64,000 nucleotides of DNA, from positions 1-64,000 of the forward strand of contig NZ_BOMQ01000045.1 of the NCBI RefSeq assembly GCF_016862275.1. Direction: 5' to 3'. This document shows, one piece after another, positions 25,149-38,770 of this stretch. Numbering within the stretch: position 1 is the first letter of the stretch; each line of letters begins with the position of its first letter. This DNA comes from Actinoplanes nipponensis (lineage in GTDB: Bacteria; Actinomycetota; Actinomycetes; Mycobacteriales; Micromonosporaceae). The notes beneath the pieces are model-generated. The model saw nothing but the letters and a program-made list of their open reading frames with translations. It did no database searches and was not told where the DNA came from. Both the position numbers and the translations under genes were made by a program.

Positions 25149-26095
25149 ACCGTCCGCTGGTAGACGTTCGCCTCGTAGAGCGGCCGCATCCCGACCGCGC
25201 GGTAGAGCCGCGCGGCCTGCGTCGGATTGGCCAGGTCGACCCCCAGGCCGGCCGTGGTCCGGCCCTTGGCCGCATAGGCCGCGAACGCCCGGTGCAGCAG
25301 GGCCGCACCCACACCCCGGCGGCGGTACGGCCGGAGCACCGCCAGCGCCCGCACCCACCCGCCGTTGTCCTCGGCGCTGGTGTCGGACGACTGCAGCACC
25401 CCGGCCCACTCGCCGTCGACCGCGCCGACGAACCACTCGTCCCAGGCGATGCTCGACTCGCCGCGGACCCGCTCCCGCCAGGTCTCGTAGTCCGTGGCCG
25501 GATGGTCGCTGTCGCGGAACGCCTCGGCGATGGTGGCGTGGAACCGGCGCAGCTCCGCCTCGTCGTCGTGGCGTACCGGCCGGACGGTGACGCCCGGCGG
25601 CGGCGCCGGCGCCGTCACCGGGCCGTCCAGCGCCATGGTCATCCGGGCGTGCTGCTTCAGGAAGGTGAAACCGGCCCCGGTGAGCGCGGCGATCCACGCG
25701 CGCTCGGTGGGCACCGCGCCCGCCCGCACCGTGTACGGGTCGTGGCCGAACTCCCGGCCCCGCTCGGTGATCCGGCCCAGCAGCAGCGCGAGCAGCGGGC
25801 GCAGGGCGGGCTCCCCGCGCTCCGGCCACACGTACACCTCGGCGAAATCGCGGTCGCCGCCCGAGGCGTTGCGCGGGTACGCCCACCCGACGATCGCGCC
25901 GTCGCCGTCCAGGGCCACCCAGCAGTCCCGGACCGGATCGGTGTGCGGCGAGGTCAGCGCCTCGCGTACCTCCTCGGTGGTGAAGTCCGGCGCGCCCAGC
26001 GCCGCGATGTCACTCGCGTGCACCAGCCGCAGCAGCTCGGGCACGTCGTCCAGCGTGGGCCGGCGGGTACCCCAGCCCTCGGGCAGTCGCGTCAC
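25145..26095 (-). CDS. Tandem GNAT-domain N-acetyltransferase
   Basis: A 316-residue protein with two GNAT-like halves. The first (about 1-155) has weakly conserved acetyl-CoA motifs (WVALDGDGAIVGWAYP, FAEVYVWPERGEPALRPLLALLL). The second (about 165-316) has the clear motif WVRALAVLRPYRRRGVGAALLHRAFAAYAAKG, followed by LGVDLANPTQAARLYRAVGMRPLYE. The layout resembles mycothiol-synthase-type tandem acetyltransferases, but nothing specific marks it as MshD. GTG 26095 is chosen because homology begins at TRLPEGWGTRRPTLDD; no Shine-Dalgarno sequence is evident. Confidence 0.88.
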   Translation of the reverse strand: MTRLPEGWGTRRPTLDDVPELLRLVHASDIAALGAPDFTTEEVREALTSPHTDPVRDCWVALDGDGAIVGWAYPRNASGGDRDFAEVYVWPERGEPALRPLLALLLGRITERGREFGHDPYTVRAGAVPTERAWIAALTGAGFTFLKQHARMTMALDGPVTAPAPPPGVTVRPVRHDDEAELRRFHATIAEAFRDSDHPATDYETWRERVRGESSIAWDEWFVGAVDGEWAGVLQSSDTSAEDNGGWVRALAVLRPYRRRGVGAALLHRAFAAYAAKGRTTAGLGVDLANPTQAARLYRAVGMRPLYEANVYQRTV

Positions 26096-26136
26096 GTGAG
26101 CATCTGAGCACAGGCCCGGGCGGCCGGGCCACGGCT

Positions 26137-26874
26137 TTACCGGGCCAGACGGTGCGACAGCGACTCCAGCAACCCCACCAGTTCGATCCGCTCGGCCCGG
26201 TCCAGCTGCGCGTACGCCTGCCCGGCGAGCGAGTCCGCCGCCGACTCGGCCCACATGAGACGCCGCACGATCGGCCCCGGCGCCGGGTACGGCGGCTGCC
26301 AGCCGAACGCCACCGCGTCCGTCTCGCCGTCCGGCCCGGCGATGATCGCCTGCAACGGGGTGAGCCCACTGGCCCGGACCGCCACCACGTGCACGCCCAG
26401 CCGGTGCTCGTGCAGCAGGTGCAGCATCACCGCCGCCTGCGCGCCCGCCGACGCGTCCGGCGCCGGCATCGCCCGCCACGCCGCGAACAACGGCAGCCCG
26501 GCGGCGTCCACGCCCGACACCACCCGCTTGGAGAGCTCCAGCAGCCGGGCGAGCCGGGGGAAGCCGCCGAGCTCGGTCACGCCCCACCGGCACAGCTCGT
26601 GCAGGTGCCAGGTGGCCACCTCCACCGGCGGGGTGGTCTTGGCGGCTGCCTCCCACCCGTCGGTCACCGCCTCCGGGGCGATGAAGCCGATCGCCGCGGC
26701 GACCGTCTCCGGGCGCACGTCACCGAGCGCGCCGGCCCGGGCCGACACGTGGTACGCCCACCCCGACAAACCCATCAGCCGCGCGCGGCGCAGCGTCTGC
26801 GGGGACTCGGCGAACGCCCCGACGAGGTTGGCGAGTCCCGGCTTGGCGTTGGCGGCTGCCTGTTCGGGGGTCAC
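26137..26874 (-). CDS. SCO6745-like helix-turn-helix family protein
   Basis: A 245-residue mostly helical protein. Features typical of the SCO6745 family are the LMGLSGWAYHVSARAGALGDV segment, AAIGFIAPEAVTDGWEAA, and the later GWQPPYPAPGPIVRRLMWAESAADSL. Some members are annotated as HTH proteins, though DNA binding has not been established as far as I know. GTG 26874 has no Shine-Dalgarno sequence; CACAAT lies seven bases upstream. It sits in a same-strand run with the coiled-coil protein (41 bp upstream) and the GNAT gene (41 bp downstream). Confidence 0.75.
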   Translation of the reverse strand: MTPEQAAANAKPGLANLVGAFAESPQTLRRARLMGLSGWAYHVSARAGALGDVRPETVAAAIGFIAPEAVTDGWEAAAKTTPPVEVATWHLHELCRWGVTELGGFPRLARLLELSKRVVSGVDAAGLPLFAAWRAMPAPDASAGAQAAVMLHLLHEHRLGVHVVAVRASGLTPLQAIIAGPDGETDAVAFGWQPPYPAPGPIVRRLMWAESAADSLAGQAYAQLDRAERIELVGLLESLSHRLAR

Positions 26875-26915
26875 GTGCCCGATTGTGCTCTCCCTGACCG
26901 GTTCAAGAAAATGGG

Positions 26916-27866
26916 CTACTTATCCGGTTCATCGGCGTCGAGGTCCTCCAGGGCCGCATCGACGTCGCCGACCTCACGCCGGGCAGCCGAGGCGTCGCGC
27001 TCCGCCGCCCGCCGGGCCAGCTTGCGGCGGGACACCTCGGCCTGCGCGACGATCCGCCGGCGTTCCAGCTCGGCCAGCTGCTCCTCGATCTCGTCGACCG
27101 CGCCCGCCGCCTCGTGTTCGGCCGCCTCGGCCCGTTCCAGCCGGGTCCGGGTCTTCGCCTCCGCCGCCCGCGCGGTGGTCAGCCGGCGCTTGAGCTCGCG
27201 GCGGCGCTCCGCGCGTTCCTGCCGGGCCTTTTCCGCCGCGCGGCGCTTGCGGTCCTCCAGCGCCGAGGGCCGCGCCGCCACGGCGAACGGATTCGGCGGC
27301 ATCTCCTCCGCCTCGCCGCCGGCCTCATCCTCCTCCTCGTCCGGCTCACCGGCCGTGACCAGGCGCAACCGTGGCCGGGGCACCTCGCCGAACCCGGCGT
27401 AGGTAGCCGCCTTCACCAGCCGCCCGCTGCGCACCTGCTCGGCGATGTCCGGCTCGGCCAGGGCAGCGGTGAGCGTCGCCTCGACCTCGGCCATCGGCAG
27501 TTTCACCGTCCGCAGCCCGGGATCGTCCTCCACGGCCAGCTGCTGCGCCGCGTGGACCAACGCGGACACCACCTGCCGGCGCTGGCTGGACAGCTCCCGC
27601 AGCTGGTCGCCCTGCAGGCCGCGCTGGGCCGAGCGCAGCGCGGTGGAGAGCTCCACCAGCTCGTCGATCAGCTCCGGGCGGCGCAGCGCGAGCAGGTTGA
27701 CCAGCCAGGCCGCCACGGTCGGCTTGCGCAGCGCGGCCAGCCGCCGGGCGGTCTCCTGGTCCCCGGCCCGCTTCGCCTCGGCGACCGCGGCGGCCCGGCC
27801 CGCGACGAAGCCCTCCGGCGGCGCCTCGTAGAGCGCCCGGATCAGGTCCTCGGTGCTGGCCGGCAC
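26916..27866 (-). CDS. Coiled-coil protein of unknown function
   Basis: A 316-residue soluble protein. The N-terminal helical domain (about 1-170) begins TEDLIRALYEAPPEGFVAGRAAAVAEAKRAGD and contains LRKPTVAAWLVNLLA. An acidic linker follows (GEPDEEEDEAGGEAEE). About 205-305 is a long Arg/Glu/Ala-rich coiled coil. No enzymatic motif is visible. The family occurs in actinobacteria without known function. GTG 27866 is one base after the stop of the metallo-hydrolase gene, so the two are co-transcribed. Confidence 0.82.
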   Translation of the reverse strand: MPASTEDLIRALYEAPPEGFVAGRAAAVAEAKRAGDQETARRLAALRKPTVAAWLVNLLALRRPELIDELVELSTALRSAQRGLQGDQLRELSSQRRQVVSALVHAAQQLAVEDDPGLRTVKLPMAEVEATLTAALAEPDIAEQVRSGRLVKAATYAGFGEVPRPRLRLVTAGEPDEEEDEAGGEAEEMPPNPFAVAARPSALEDRKRRAAEKARQERAERRRELKRRLTTARAAEAKTRTRLERAEAAEHEAAGAVDEIEEQLAELERRRIVAQAEVSRRKLARRAAERDASAARREVGDVDAALEDLDADEPDK

Positions 27867-27867
27867 G

Positions 27868-28503
27868 TCAGTCCAGCGTCGTGCCCGGCGCGACGCGGGC
27901 GTACCGGGTGCCGCCCAGGCGCTCGAGGTGGCCGTCGGAGACCTGCGCGCCGGTCTCGGTGAGCAGGAAGTCGTGCAGCGCGAACGCCCGCTCCGGCTGG
28001 ACCGCGCGGACGAAGTCGATGGCCTCGCTGAGCTTGAGCCACGGCGCGTTGAGCGGCACGAACAGCGTGTCGACGGGTTCGCCGGGCACCGTGAACGAGT
28101 CGCCCGGCGTGTAAACCGTGCCGGTGTCGCCGGCGATCAGGTAGCCGAGGTTCGCGATCCGCGGGATCTCCGGGTGGATGACGGCGTGCTGCCCGCCGTA
28201 CGCCCGCACCGTGAAGCCGGCCGCGGTGAACTCGGCGCCGGCCTCCACCGCGGTGACCACGTCGGCGAAGGCGGTCAGCTTCGGCAGCACCTCCGGGTGG
28301 GCGTACACGCGCAGCCCCGGCTGCCGGCCCAGGGCGTCGGCCAGCCCACCGACGTCGAGATGGTCGAAGTGCTCGTGGGTGATCAGCACGGCGTCGGCCC
28401 CGGTGAGGGCCGATCGCTCGCTGAACGCGCCCGGGTCGACGACCAGCACAGCGCCGCCGCCCTCGATGCGTAGACAGGAATGCGTGTACTTCGTGACGCG
28501 CAC
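27868..28503 (-). CDS. Metallo-beta-lactamase-fold hydrolase (UlaG-like)
   Basis: A 211-residue MBL-fold protein starting RVTKYTHSCLRIEGGGAVLVVDPG. The metal motif is THEHFDHLD (HxHxDH), later ligands come from GGQHAVIHPE and AGDTG, and the end is ALHDFLLTE. It is short, as in UlaG/YtkL-like members; the substrate is unknown. GTG 28503 has GGAGGAG four to ten bases upstream. It is the first gene of a minus-strand run and diverges from the DUF4349 lipoprotein. Confidence 0.9.
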   Translation of the reverse strand: MRVTKYTHSCLRIEGGGAVLVVDPGAFSERSALTGADAVLITHEHFDHLDVGGLADALGRQPGLRVYAHPEVLPKLTAFADVVTAVEAGAEFTAAGFTVRAYGGQHAVIHPEIPRIANLGYLIAGDTGTVYTPGDSFTVPGEPVDTLFVPLNAPWLKLSEAIDFVRAVQPERAFALHDFLLTETGAQVSDGHLERLGGTRYARVAPGTTLD

Positions 28504-28612
28504 GGGACTCCTCCGCTGCCGAATCGTGACCGCTCATCCCGCAGTCTGCCGGAACCTGCTCCCGCGCGCCGCACGTCCCAGGGGGCACACCTCAACGGGG
28601 AACGGAGTATCC

Positions 28613-29653
28613 ATGCGTGCTCGACGAAGGATCACCGCGGCGCTCGCCGCCACCGGACTGGCCGTGACACTGGCCCTCGCCGGTTGCGGAGCGGACGGCG
28701 CGGACGACACGGCATCATCGTCGGGCAGCGCCCCCGACTTCGGGGCCGCGGCCCCGGCCGAGCCGCCCGCCAAGGAGAACCAGCAGGCCGCCGAGGGTGG
28801 CCAGAACCGCGCGGCCGAGGCTCCGGACCTGCGCGTCGACCAGCGCTCGATCATCTACACGGGCGCGATCACCGTCCGGGTCGACGACGTGAACATCGCG
28901 GCCGCCCGGGCCGCCGGCATCGCCACCGCGGCGGGCGGCTTCGTCGGCGGCGACAAGCGCAACAGCGGCTCCGGCTCCCAGGACGCCACCCTCGAACTGC
29001 GCGTCCCGGCCGCCAAGTTCAATCCCGTGGTGGACCAGCTCGCCGGGCTGGGCACCGAGGAGCAGCGCGGCATCAACACCGAGGACGTCACCGAGCAGAC
29101 CATCGACCTGGACGCCCGCATCGCCACCCAACAGGCCCGGGTGGACAGCGGCCGCAAACTGCTCGCGCAGGCCAAGTCCCTGAACGACCTGGTGATGCTG
29201 GAACGCGAGGTGGCCACCCGCGAGGCGGACCTGGCGTCCCTGCAGGCGAAGAAGCGCCGGCTGGCCGACCTGACCGCACTGTCGACGATCACGGTGATCC
29301 TGCTCGACCCGGAAGCCGCGGCCACCGCACGCGACGACGGGCCGCCCGGCTTCCTGGCCGGTCTGGAGAACGGGTGGAAGGGCCTGCTGGCCTCGCTGGC
29401 GATCCTGCTGACGGTGCTGGGCTGGCTGCTGCCCTGGCTGATCGCGCTGGGCCTGCCGCTGTGGGCGATCATCTGGCTGTACCGCCGGTACCGGCCCCGC
29501 CGCCCGGTCTACGCGATGGTCGGGCAGCCCGGGGGTCCGATGGGGAACCCGGCGCACCCGGCTGCGGCCTATCCGGGGCATCCGCAGCAGGCACAGGCTC
29601 CGACGGCCGGGCCGACACCAGCCGAAACCAAGAGCGCTGAGCCTGAGGACTGA
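28613..29653 (+). CDS. DUF4349 lipoprotein
   Basis: A 346-residue membrane-attached protein. It has a type II signal (ARRRITAALAATGLAVTLALAGC, lipobox LAGC, Cys near 24), a disordered linker, and the DUF4349 domain (about 80-235) with RSIIYTGAITVRVDDV, GGFVGGDKR, LELRVPAAKFNPVVDQL, and a coiled-coil segment rich in Arg/Ala/Glu. Two hydrophobic segments follow (about 250-285), then a Pro-rich cytoplasmic tail. CGGAG lies six bases before ATG 28613. The role is unknown; the family is typical of envelope proteins. Confidence 0.9.
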   Translation: MRARRRITAALAATGLAVTLALAGCGADGADDTASSSGSAPDFGAAAPAEPPAKENQQAAEGGQNRAAEAPDLRVDQRSIIYTGAITVRVDDVNIAAARAAGIATAAGGFVGGDKRNSGSGSQDATLELRVPAAKFNPVVDQLAGLGTEEQRGINTEDVTEQTIDLDARIATQQARVDSGRKLLAQAKSLNDLVMLEREVATREADLASLQAKKRRLADLTALSTITVILLDPEAAATARDDGPPGFLAGLENGWKGLLASLAILLTVLGWLLPWLIALGLPLWAIIWLYRRYRPRRPVYAMVGQPGGPMGNPAHPAAAYPGHPQQAQAPTAGPTPAETKSAEPED

Positions 29654-29670
29654 ACGGTCGAATCACGCAC

Positions 29671-29695
29671 GGGGCGGCCGGGGATCGGCCGCCCC
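29671..29695 (+). terminator. Hairpin terminator after the DUF4349 gene
   Basis: GGGGCGGCCG and CGGCCGCCCC form a perfect 10-bp stem with loop GGGAT, 17 bp after the stop codon and followed by a C run. Confidence 0.7.
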
Positions 29696-30031
29696 CCCCT
29701 GCGTCGACAGTGGGTTGGGGGCGGTCGGCAGTTGACGCAGGGGGAATGAGGCGGGATGGGGTGGCGCGGACTCTGACGGTGCTGGCCGCGGCACGCTCAG
29801 CCATCCGCCGCCCGCGAGAGAACCCGGCGGCCGCGCTCCTGCCCGGCCGCCGGGTAGCCATCCGGCAGCGCGCGCGACCCCAGTTGCCACACGATCCGTC
29901 GCGCAATCACTCCTCGGGACTGGTCACGTCGTAACCACCCAGGCAGCCACAGACCGCCCCGCGCAACCACCGACTGTCCCGGCACAACCACCGCACGGGA
30001 CGGCCGGCTGTACCACCCGACTACCTCGACT
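29696..30031. other. Intergenic DNA before the repeat array, no credible gene
   Basis: GC-rich non-coding stretch. Short frames on both strands lack ribosome binding sites and protein-like composition. From about 29900 it contains degenerate copies of a GCAACCACCGA-type motif (for example 29967 and 29985) that recurs inside the units of the downstream array, which suggests older decayed repeat units. Confidence 0.4.
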
Positions 30032-30970
<939 letters not shown>

Positions 30971-30997
30971 AGCCAGGGCACGGCAGGGAGGACAGGA

Positions 30998-31056
30998 GGC
31001 TGGCGCGGCGGCCAGCCAAGGCGGAAGGCTGGGCGCAGCGGCCAGCCAAGGCGGAA
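30998..31056. repeat. Two tandem 29-30 bp repeats
   Basis: The copies at 30998-31026 and 31027-31056 share GGCTGG..CG and GCGGCCAGCCAAGGCGGAA, and more diverged copies seem to continue to about 31110. This lies between the stem-loop array and the amidohydrolase stop; no gene is apparent here. Confidence 0.7.
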
Positions 31057-31185
31057 CGCTGCGCACGGCTACCCGACAGGACGCGAAGCTGCGCACGCCC
31101 GCCCGCCAGCCGAACCGCCACAGGGTCTGGGGGACACCCCACGCAGGGATCAAGCCCGAAGCAGGCAAAGACGGTCAGGCGCGAC

Positions 31186-32445
31186 TCAGAAAGCTCCCGT
31201 AGAAAGCGCCGCCAGCGCCGTGTGCACCATCACCCGCACCCCGTACCCGATGCACTTCTCGTCGACGTCGAAGTTCGAGGTGTGCAGGTCGTACTTGACC
31301 TCCGACCCGGGCGTCCCCGTGCCGAGCCGGATCATCGCTCCCGGGACGTCGTCCAGGTAGAAGGCGAAGTCCTCGCCGCCCATGCTGATCTCGGCCTCGA
31401 CCACCCGGTCCGCGCCCAGCGCGGCGCCGGCCGCGCCCGCGATCACCGCGGAGGCCATCCGGTCGTTGATCACCGGCGGCACGCCGCGGTTGTATTTGAC
31501 CTCGACCTCGGCGCCCGTGGGCGCGACCACGTCGCGGATCAGCTTGGTGATCAGCTCGGGGGCCTCGCGCCAGGCTTCGCGGTTGAGGATGCGCACCGTG
31601 CCGAGCACCTGTCCCTCGCTGGGGATCGCGTTGAACGCCTGTCCGGCGTTCACCGCCCCCCAGACCATGGAGACGCCCGCGCGCGGGTCGACGCGCCGGT
31701 CCAGCAGGGCGGGCACGTCGACGATGACGCGGCCCAGCGCGTGCACCAGGTCGGCGGTCAGGTGCGGCCGGGCGGTGTGGCCGCCGGGGCCGGACAGGCG
31801 TACCTCGATGGTGTCGGCCGCGGCCGTGAACGGGCCCGAGCGGACGCCGACCAGGCCGGCCGGCAGCTGCGGGTAGCAGTGCAGCGCGAAGATCGCCACG
31901 ACGTCCTTGAGGGCGCCGGAGGCGATCACCTCGGGGGCGCCGGAGGGCACGTACTCCTCCGCCGGCTGGAAGATCAGCCGGACCCGGCCGGGCAGTTCAC
32001 CCTGCTCGTTGAGCTGGGCCAGGGCCAGACCCAGGCCGAGCAGGACGGTGGTGTGCACGTCGTGGCCGCAGGCGTGGGCCACCTTGTCGACCGTCGAGCG
32101 GTACGGCACGTCCTTGGTGTCCTGCAGCGGCAGGGCGTCCAGGTCGGCCCGGAAGGCGATCACCCGGTCGCCCTCGCCGATGTCGCAGATCAGACCGTTG
32201 CCCTTGGGCAGCAGGTGCGGGGTGAGGCCGGCCACGGCGAGCTCGCGCGCGACGAGGGCAGCGGTTTCGAACTCCGCGTACGACGGCTCGGGGTGCGCGT
32301 GGATGTGCCGGCGGATGGCCACCAGTTCGGCGCCCCGGGCCGCGAGCCAGCGGTCGAGCTGGCCGGGCAGCGGGTCGGCGCCGGGCGGCGGCCCCGGGAA
32401 GGGGGCCTGCGGTGAGCTGTCGGGCACGGTCAATGCACTCGTCAC
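31186..32445 (-). CDS. M20-family amidohydrolase / peptidase
   Basis: A 419-residue zinc hydrolase of the M20D/amidohydrolase group (hippurate hydrolase, IAA-amino acid hydrolase type). Metal and catalytic features are HIHAHPEPSY, FRADLDALPL, ACGHDVHTT, FQPAEEYVPSGAP, SGPGGHTARP and SMGGEDFAFYLDDVPGAMIRLG. It removes acyl or aminoacyl groups from amides; the substrate is unknown. The frame continues upstream to 34068. GTG 32445 (TSALTVPD) is the most likely start by family length, though an ATG near 32580 cannot be excluded. No clear Shine-Dalgarno sequence is seen. Confidence 0.92.
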   Translation of the reverse strand: MTSALTVPDSSPQAPFPGPPPGADPLPGQLDRWLAARGAELVAIRRHIHAHPEPSYAEFETAALVARELAVAGLTPHLLPKGNGLICDIGEGDRVIAFRADLDALPLQDTKDVPYRSTVDKVAHACGHDVHTTVLLGLGLALAQLNEQGELPGRVRLIFQPAEEYVPSGAPEVIASGALKDVVAIFALHCYPQLPAGLVGVRSGPFTAAADTIEVRLSGPGGHTARPHLTADLVHALGRVIVDVPALLDRRVDPRAGVSMVWGAVNAGQAFNAIPSEGQVLGTVRILNREAWREAPELITKLIRDVVAPTGAEVEVKYNRGVPPVINDRMASAVIAGAAGAALGADRVVEAEISMGGEDFAFYLDDVPGAMIRLGTGTPGSEVKYDLHTSNFDVDEKCIGYGVRVMVHTALAALSTGAF

Positions 32446-32636
32446 GTCGGATTCTCTATCGCTCTCGTCATGTGAATCGATTTCCGCAACGCGCGAAAGC
32501 TTAGACCCGTTCAGGTGACGCTGTGCAACGTCATTCCGGTATTGATCGGCTTGCGCTGTGTTACCCATGCCCTGATAAAGAGCGCTGTGCGGGCGCCACC
32601 ACCTACAACGGGTGACAATTACCGGAGGTGACGCCG

Positions 32637-34208
<1,572 letters not shown>

Positions 34209-34416
34209 AAGGCCTGATCCTAAAGCAGCGTTAAGCGCGCGCGAGTGAGGGATTTTGCACTCAGCGTCCGAAAAGTTCCACCCTACGCGACAACGTGGCT
34301 ACCGAGGGTCGAGTTCCACAGAACACCCTTCCAGCGACTTTCCGAAAAGGGGTGGGAACCGGCAAGATAGCGGAGTTGGCCGACAGCCCCCTACACCCCC
34401 TTCGGTGGCATCTCAC

Positions 34417-36369
<1,953 letters not shown>

Positions 36370-36396
36370 CCGGCCCGGCCGTGCTATCCACTGAGC

Positions 36397-38046
36397 ATGG
36401 CAACTGACGATCTCCGCAGGCTGGCCGAGACCTGGCTGGCCGACGATCCCGACCCCGGCGCGCGTGACGAGATCCGGGACCTGCTCGCGCGGCTCCCGGA
36501 CAGCGCCGCCGAGCTCGCCGACCGGTTCGCCGGGCCGCTGACCTTCGGGACGGCCGGCCTGCGGGGCCGGCTGCGGGCCGGGCCGAACGGGATGAACCTC
36601 GCGGTGGTCACCCGCGCCGCGGCGGGCCTGATCGGGTGGCTGGGCGCGCAGGGCGAGCCGGGACCGCTGGTCATCGGGTACGACGCCCGCTACGGTTCCC
36701 GGGACTTCGCCGAGCAGACGGCGCGCGTGGCCACGGCGGCCGGGCGCGAGGCGCTGCTGCTGCCCGGTCCCCTGCCGACGCCCGTGCTGGCGTACGCCGT
36801 GCGGCGGCTGGACGCCGTGGCCGGGGTCATGGTCACCGCCAGCCACAACCCGCCCCAGGACAACGGCTACAAGGTCTACCTGGGCGCCCGGCTCGGCGGT
36901 CCGGCCGGCGCGGGGGCGCAGATCGTGCCGCCCGCCGACGCGGGCATCGAAGCCGCGATCCGGGCGGCCGGCGCCGCCGCCGAGGTCCCGCTGGGCGAGC
37001 CCGGCACGCTCCTCGACCAGACGATCGTCCAGGGGTACGTGGACAGCGCCGCCGCCGTCGTCCCCGCCGGCTCCCGCGAGCTGACGGTGGCGTACACGCC
37101 GCTGCACGGCGTCGGCGGCCAGGTGCTGGCCGCGACGTTCACCGCGGCCGGTTTCGCGGCGCCCGCCGTGGTCGCCGAGCAGGCCGAGCCCGACCCGGAC
37201 TTCCCGACGGTCGCGTTCCCCAACCCGGAGGAACCGGGCGCGATGGACCTGCTGCTCGCCCTGGCCGCCCGCACCGACGCCGACCTGGCCATCGCCAACG
37301 ACCCCGACGCCGACCGGTGCGCGATCGCGATCCCGGGCGCGGAGCCGGGCCGCTGGCGGCCGCTGAGCGGGGACGAGCTGGGCGTCCTGCTCGCCGACCA
37401 CCTGATCCGGCGGGGCGTGGCCGGCACGTACGCCACCACGATCGTCTCGTCCACGCTGCTGCGGGCGCTGTGCGCGGCGCGCGGCGTGCCGTACGCGGAG
37501 ACGCTGACTGGCTTCAAGTGGATCGTGCGGGGCGCTGAGGGCCTCGCGTACGGCTACGAGGAGGCGCTGGGCTACTGCGTGGCGCCGGAGCTGGTCCGGG
37601 ACAAGGACGGCATCACCGCCGCGGTGACCGTGGCCGACCTGGCCGCCACCCTCAAGGCCGAGGGGCGTTCCCTGGCGGACCGCCTCGACGAGCTGGACGC
37701 GGAGTTCGGCGTGCACCGCACCGGGCAGGTGTCGCTGCGGGTCGAGGACCTCGGCCGGATCACCGCCACGATGGCCCGGATCCGGCAGGACCCGCCCAAG
37801 AGCCTGCTCGGCGACCCGGTCACCGAGGTCGAGGACCGGCTGCCGGACGCCGACGTGCTGACGCTGCGGACGGCGCGGGCCCGGGTGGTCATCCGGCCCT
37901 CCGGCACCGAGCCCAAGCTCAAGGCGTACCTGGAGGTTGTCGAGCCGGTGACCGGCGGTGACCTGGCCGCCGCCCGCGCCCGGGCCGTGGCGGCGATGGA
38001 GAGCGGGCTGCGCCCGGAGATCTCCGCCGCCCTCGGCGTGGGCTGA
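36397..38046 (+). CDS. Phospho-sugar mutase (phosphoglucomutase/phosphomannomutase)
   Basis: A 549-residue alpha-D-phosphohexomutase. It has LTFGTAGLRGRLRAGPNGMN, the catalytic phosphoserine loop MVTASHNPPQDNGYKVYLG, the metal loop NDPDADRCAIAIP, the sugar loop ETLTGFKWIVRGAE and EEALGYCVAPELVRDKDGI, and the phosphate-binding RPSGTEPKLKAYLEV. It interconverts hexose 1- and 6-phosphates and so could feed nucleotide-sugar synthesis for the adjacent glycopolymer cluster. The length fits the PgcA/Pgm2 type. It follows the kinase gene by 27 bp. Confidence 0.94.
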   Translation: MATDDLRRLAETWLADDPDPGARDEIRDLLARLPDSAAELADRFAGPLTFGTAGLRGRLRAGPNGMNLAVVTRAAAGLIGWLGAQGEPGPLVIGYDARYGSRDFAEQTARVATAAGREALLLPGPLPTPVLAYAVRRLDAVAGVMVTASHNPPQDNGYKVYLGARLGGPAGAGAQIVPPADAGIEAAIRAAGAAAEVPLGEPGTLLDQTIVQGYVDSAAAVVPAGSRELTVAYTPLHGVGGQVLAATFTAAGFAAPAVVAEQAEPDPDFPTVAFPNPEEPGAMDLLLALAARTDADLAIANDPDADRCAIAIPGAEPGRWRPLSGDELGVLLADHLIRRGVAGTYATTIVSSTLLRALCAARGVPYAETLTGFKWIVRGAEGLAYGYEEALGYCVAPELVRDKDGITAAVTVADLAATLKAEGRSLADRLDELDAEFGVHRTGQVSLRVEDLGRITATMARIRQDPPKSLLGDPVTEVEDRLPDADVLTLRTARARVVIRPSGTEPKLKAYLEVVEPVTGGDLAAARARAVAAMESGLRPEISAALGVG

Positions 38047-38058
38047 CCGACCGGGGAG

Positions 38059-38082
38059 TCCGGGGCCGCGGGCGGCCCCGGA
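38059..38082. terminator. Bidirectional hairpin terminator between mutase and GPP34 genes
   Basis: TCCGGGGCCG and CGGCCCCGGA form a perfect 10-bp stem with loop CGGG, 12 bp after the mutase stop and 7 bp from the convergent GPP34 stop. Confidence 0.7.
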
Positions 38083-38089
38083 CCCGCCG

Positions 38090-38770
38090 TCAGACCTTGG
38101 GGGTGCCCAGCGCCGCGGAGATCGCGCGGCTCAGCGTGGCCACCACCAGGGCGACGCTGGGGCGCACGATCGAGTCCTCCAGGTTCATGGTGCCGGAGAA
38201 GCCGGCGCCGCTGGCGATCTGCTCCAGCCGCTCGTGGGCCCGGGCGGCCTCCTCCGGCGGCAGCCGCAGCGCGGGCTCCATCCGGGTGGCCACGAGCAGC
38301 GTGGCCAGCGCCGCGGTCCGCTCGTCGGGCGGCGCGTCGGTGATCAGGGCCTCGGCCAGCCGCTTGCGGATCTCCGCCTCGTACGCGGGGTCCGCGGTCG
38401 GATAGCGGTGCACGTGGATGTGGCCCATCTGGGTCTCGTCCACGTCGCGGACCACGCCCCGCTCGATCAGGTCCTGCAGGACCCGGTTGCGCAGGTTGTG
38501 GCGCAGCCGCTGGACCCACTGGGCCGGGGTGTGCGGCTCGTCCGCGGCGGCCTTGGCGAGCACCAGGTCCGCGATCGGGTCGCCGATCGGCGTCGGGTCG
38601 TTGACGACGAGGTTCCCGTTCACGTAGGCGATGCGGCCGGCCAACGCGAGATCCACCAGCACGGCCGCGGACATGCCGAGGTCGAGCCCGATGCGGGAAC
38701 CGGTCGCCTTGCCGGTCTGGTCGTCGTACGCGAGGAGGAGGAGTTCCTCAGCGAGCGCGATGGAGGTCAT
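38090..38770 (-). CDS. GPP34 (GOLPH3-like) family protein
   Basis: A 226-residue protein of the GPP34 family. It has IALAEELLLLAYDDQTGKA at the N-terminus, LDLGMSAAVLVDLALAGRI, VLQDLIERGVVRDV, and a C-terminal helical segment with DSIVRPSVALVVATLSRAISAA. Eukaryotic GOLPH3 binds PI4P and retains glycosyltransferases in the Golgi; the bacterial role is unknown. Here its ATG overlaps the stop of a TagF-like glycosyltransferase gene (ATGA at 38767-38770), so it is translationally coupled to a membrane glycopolymer enzyme. TATCGT lies six bases before the start, but inside the upstream coding sequence. Confidence 0.92.
   Translation of the reverse strand: MTSIALAEELLLLAYDDQTGKATGSRIGLDLGMSAAVLVDLALAGRIAYVNGNLVVNDPTPIGDPIADLVLAKAAADEPHTPAQWVQRLRHNLRNRVLQDLIERGVVRDVDETQMGHIHVHRYPTADPAYEAEIRKRLAEALITDAPPDERTAALATLLVATRMEPALRLPPEEAARAHERLEQIASGAGFSGTMNLEDSIVRPSVALVVATLSRAISAALGTPKV

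Noticed and set aside
25145..26095. Mycothiol synthase MshD
   Set aside because: Tandem GNAT layout and length fit, but no MshD-specific sequence could be identified by eye, so only the generic call is given.
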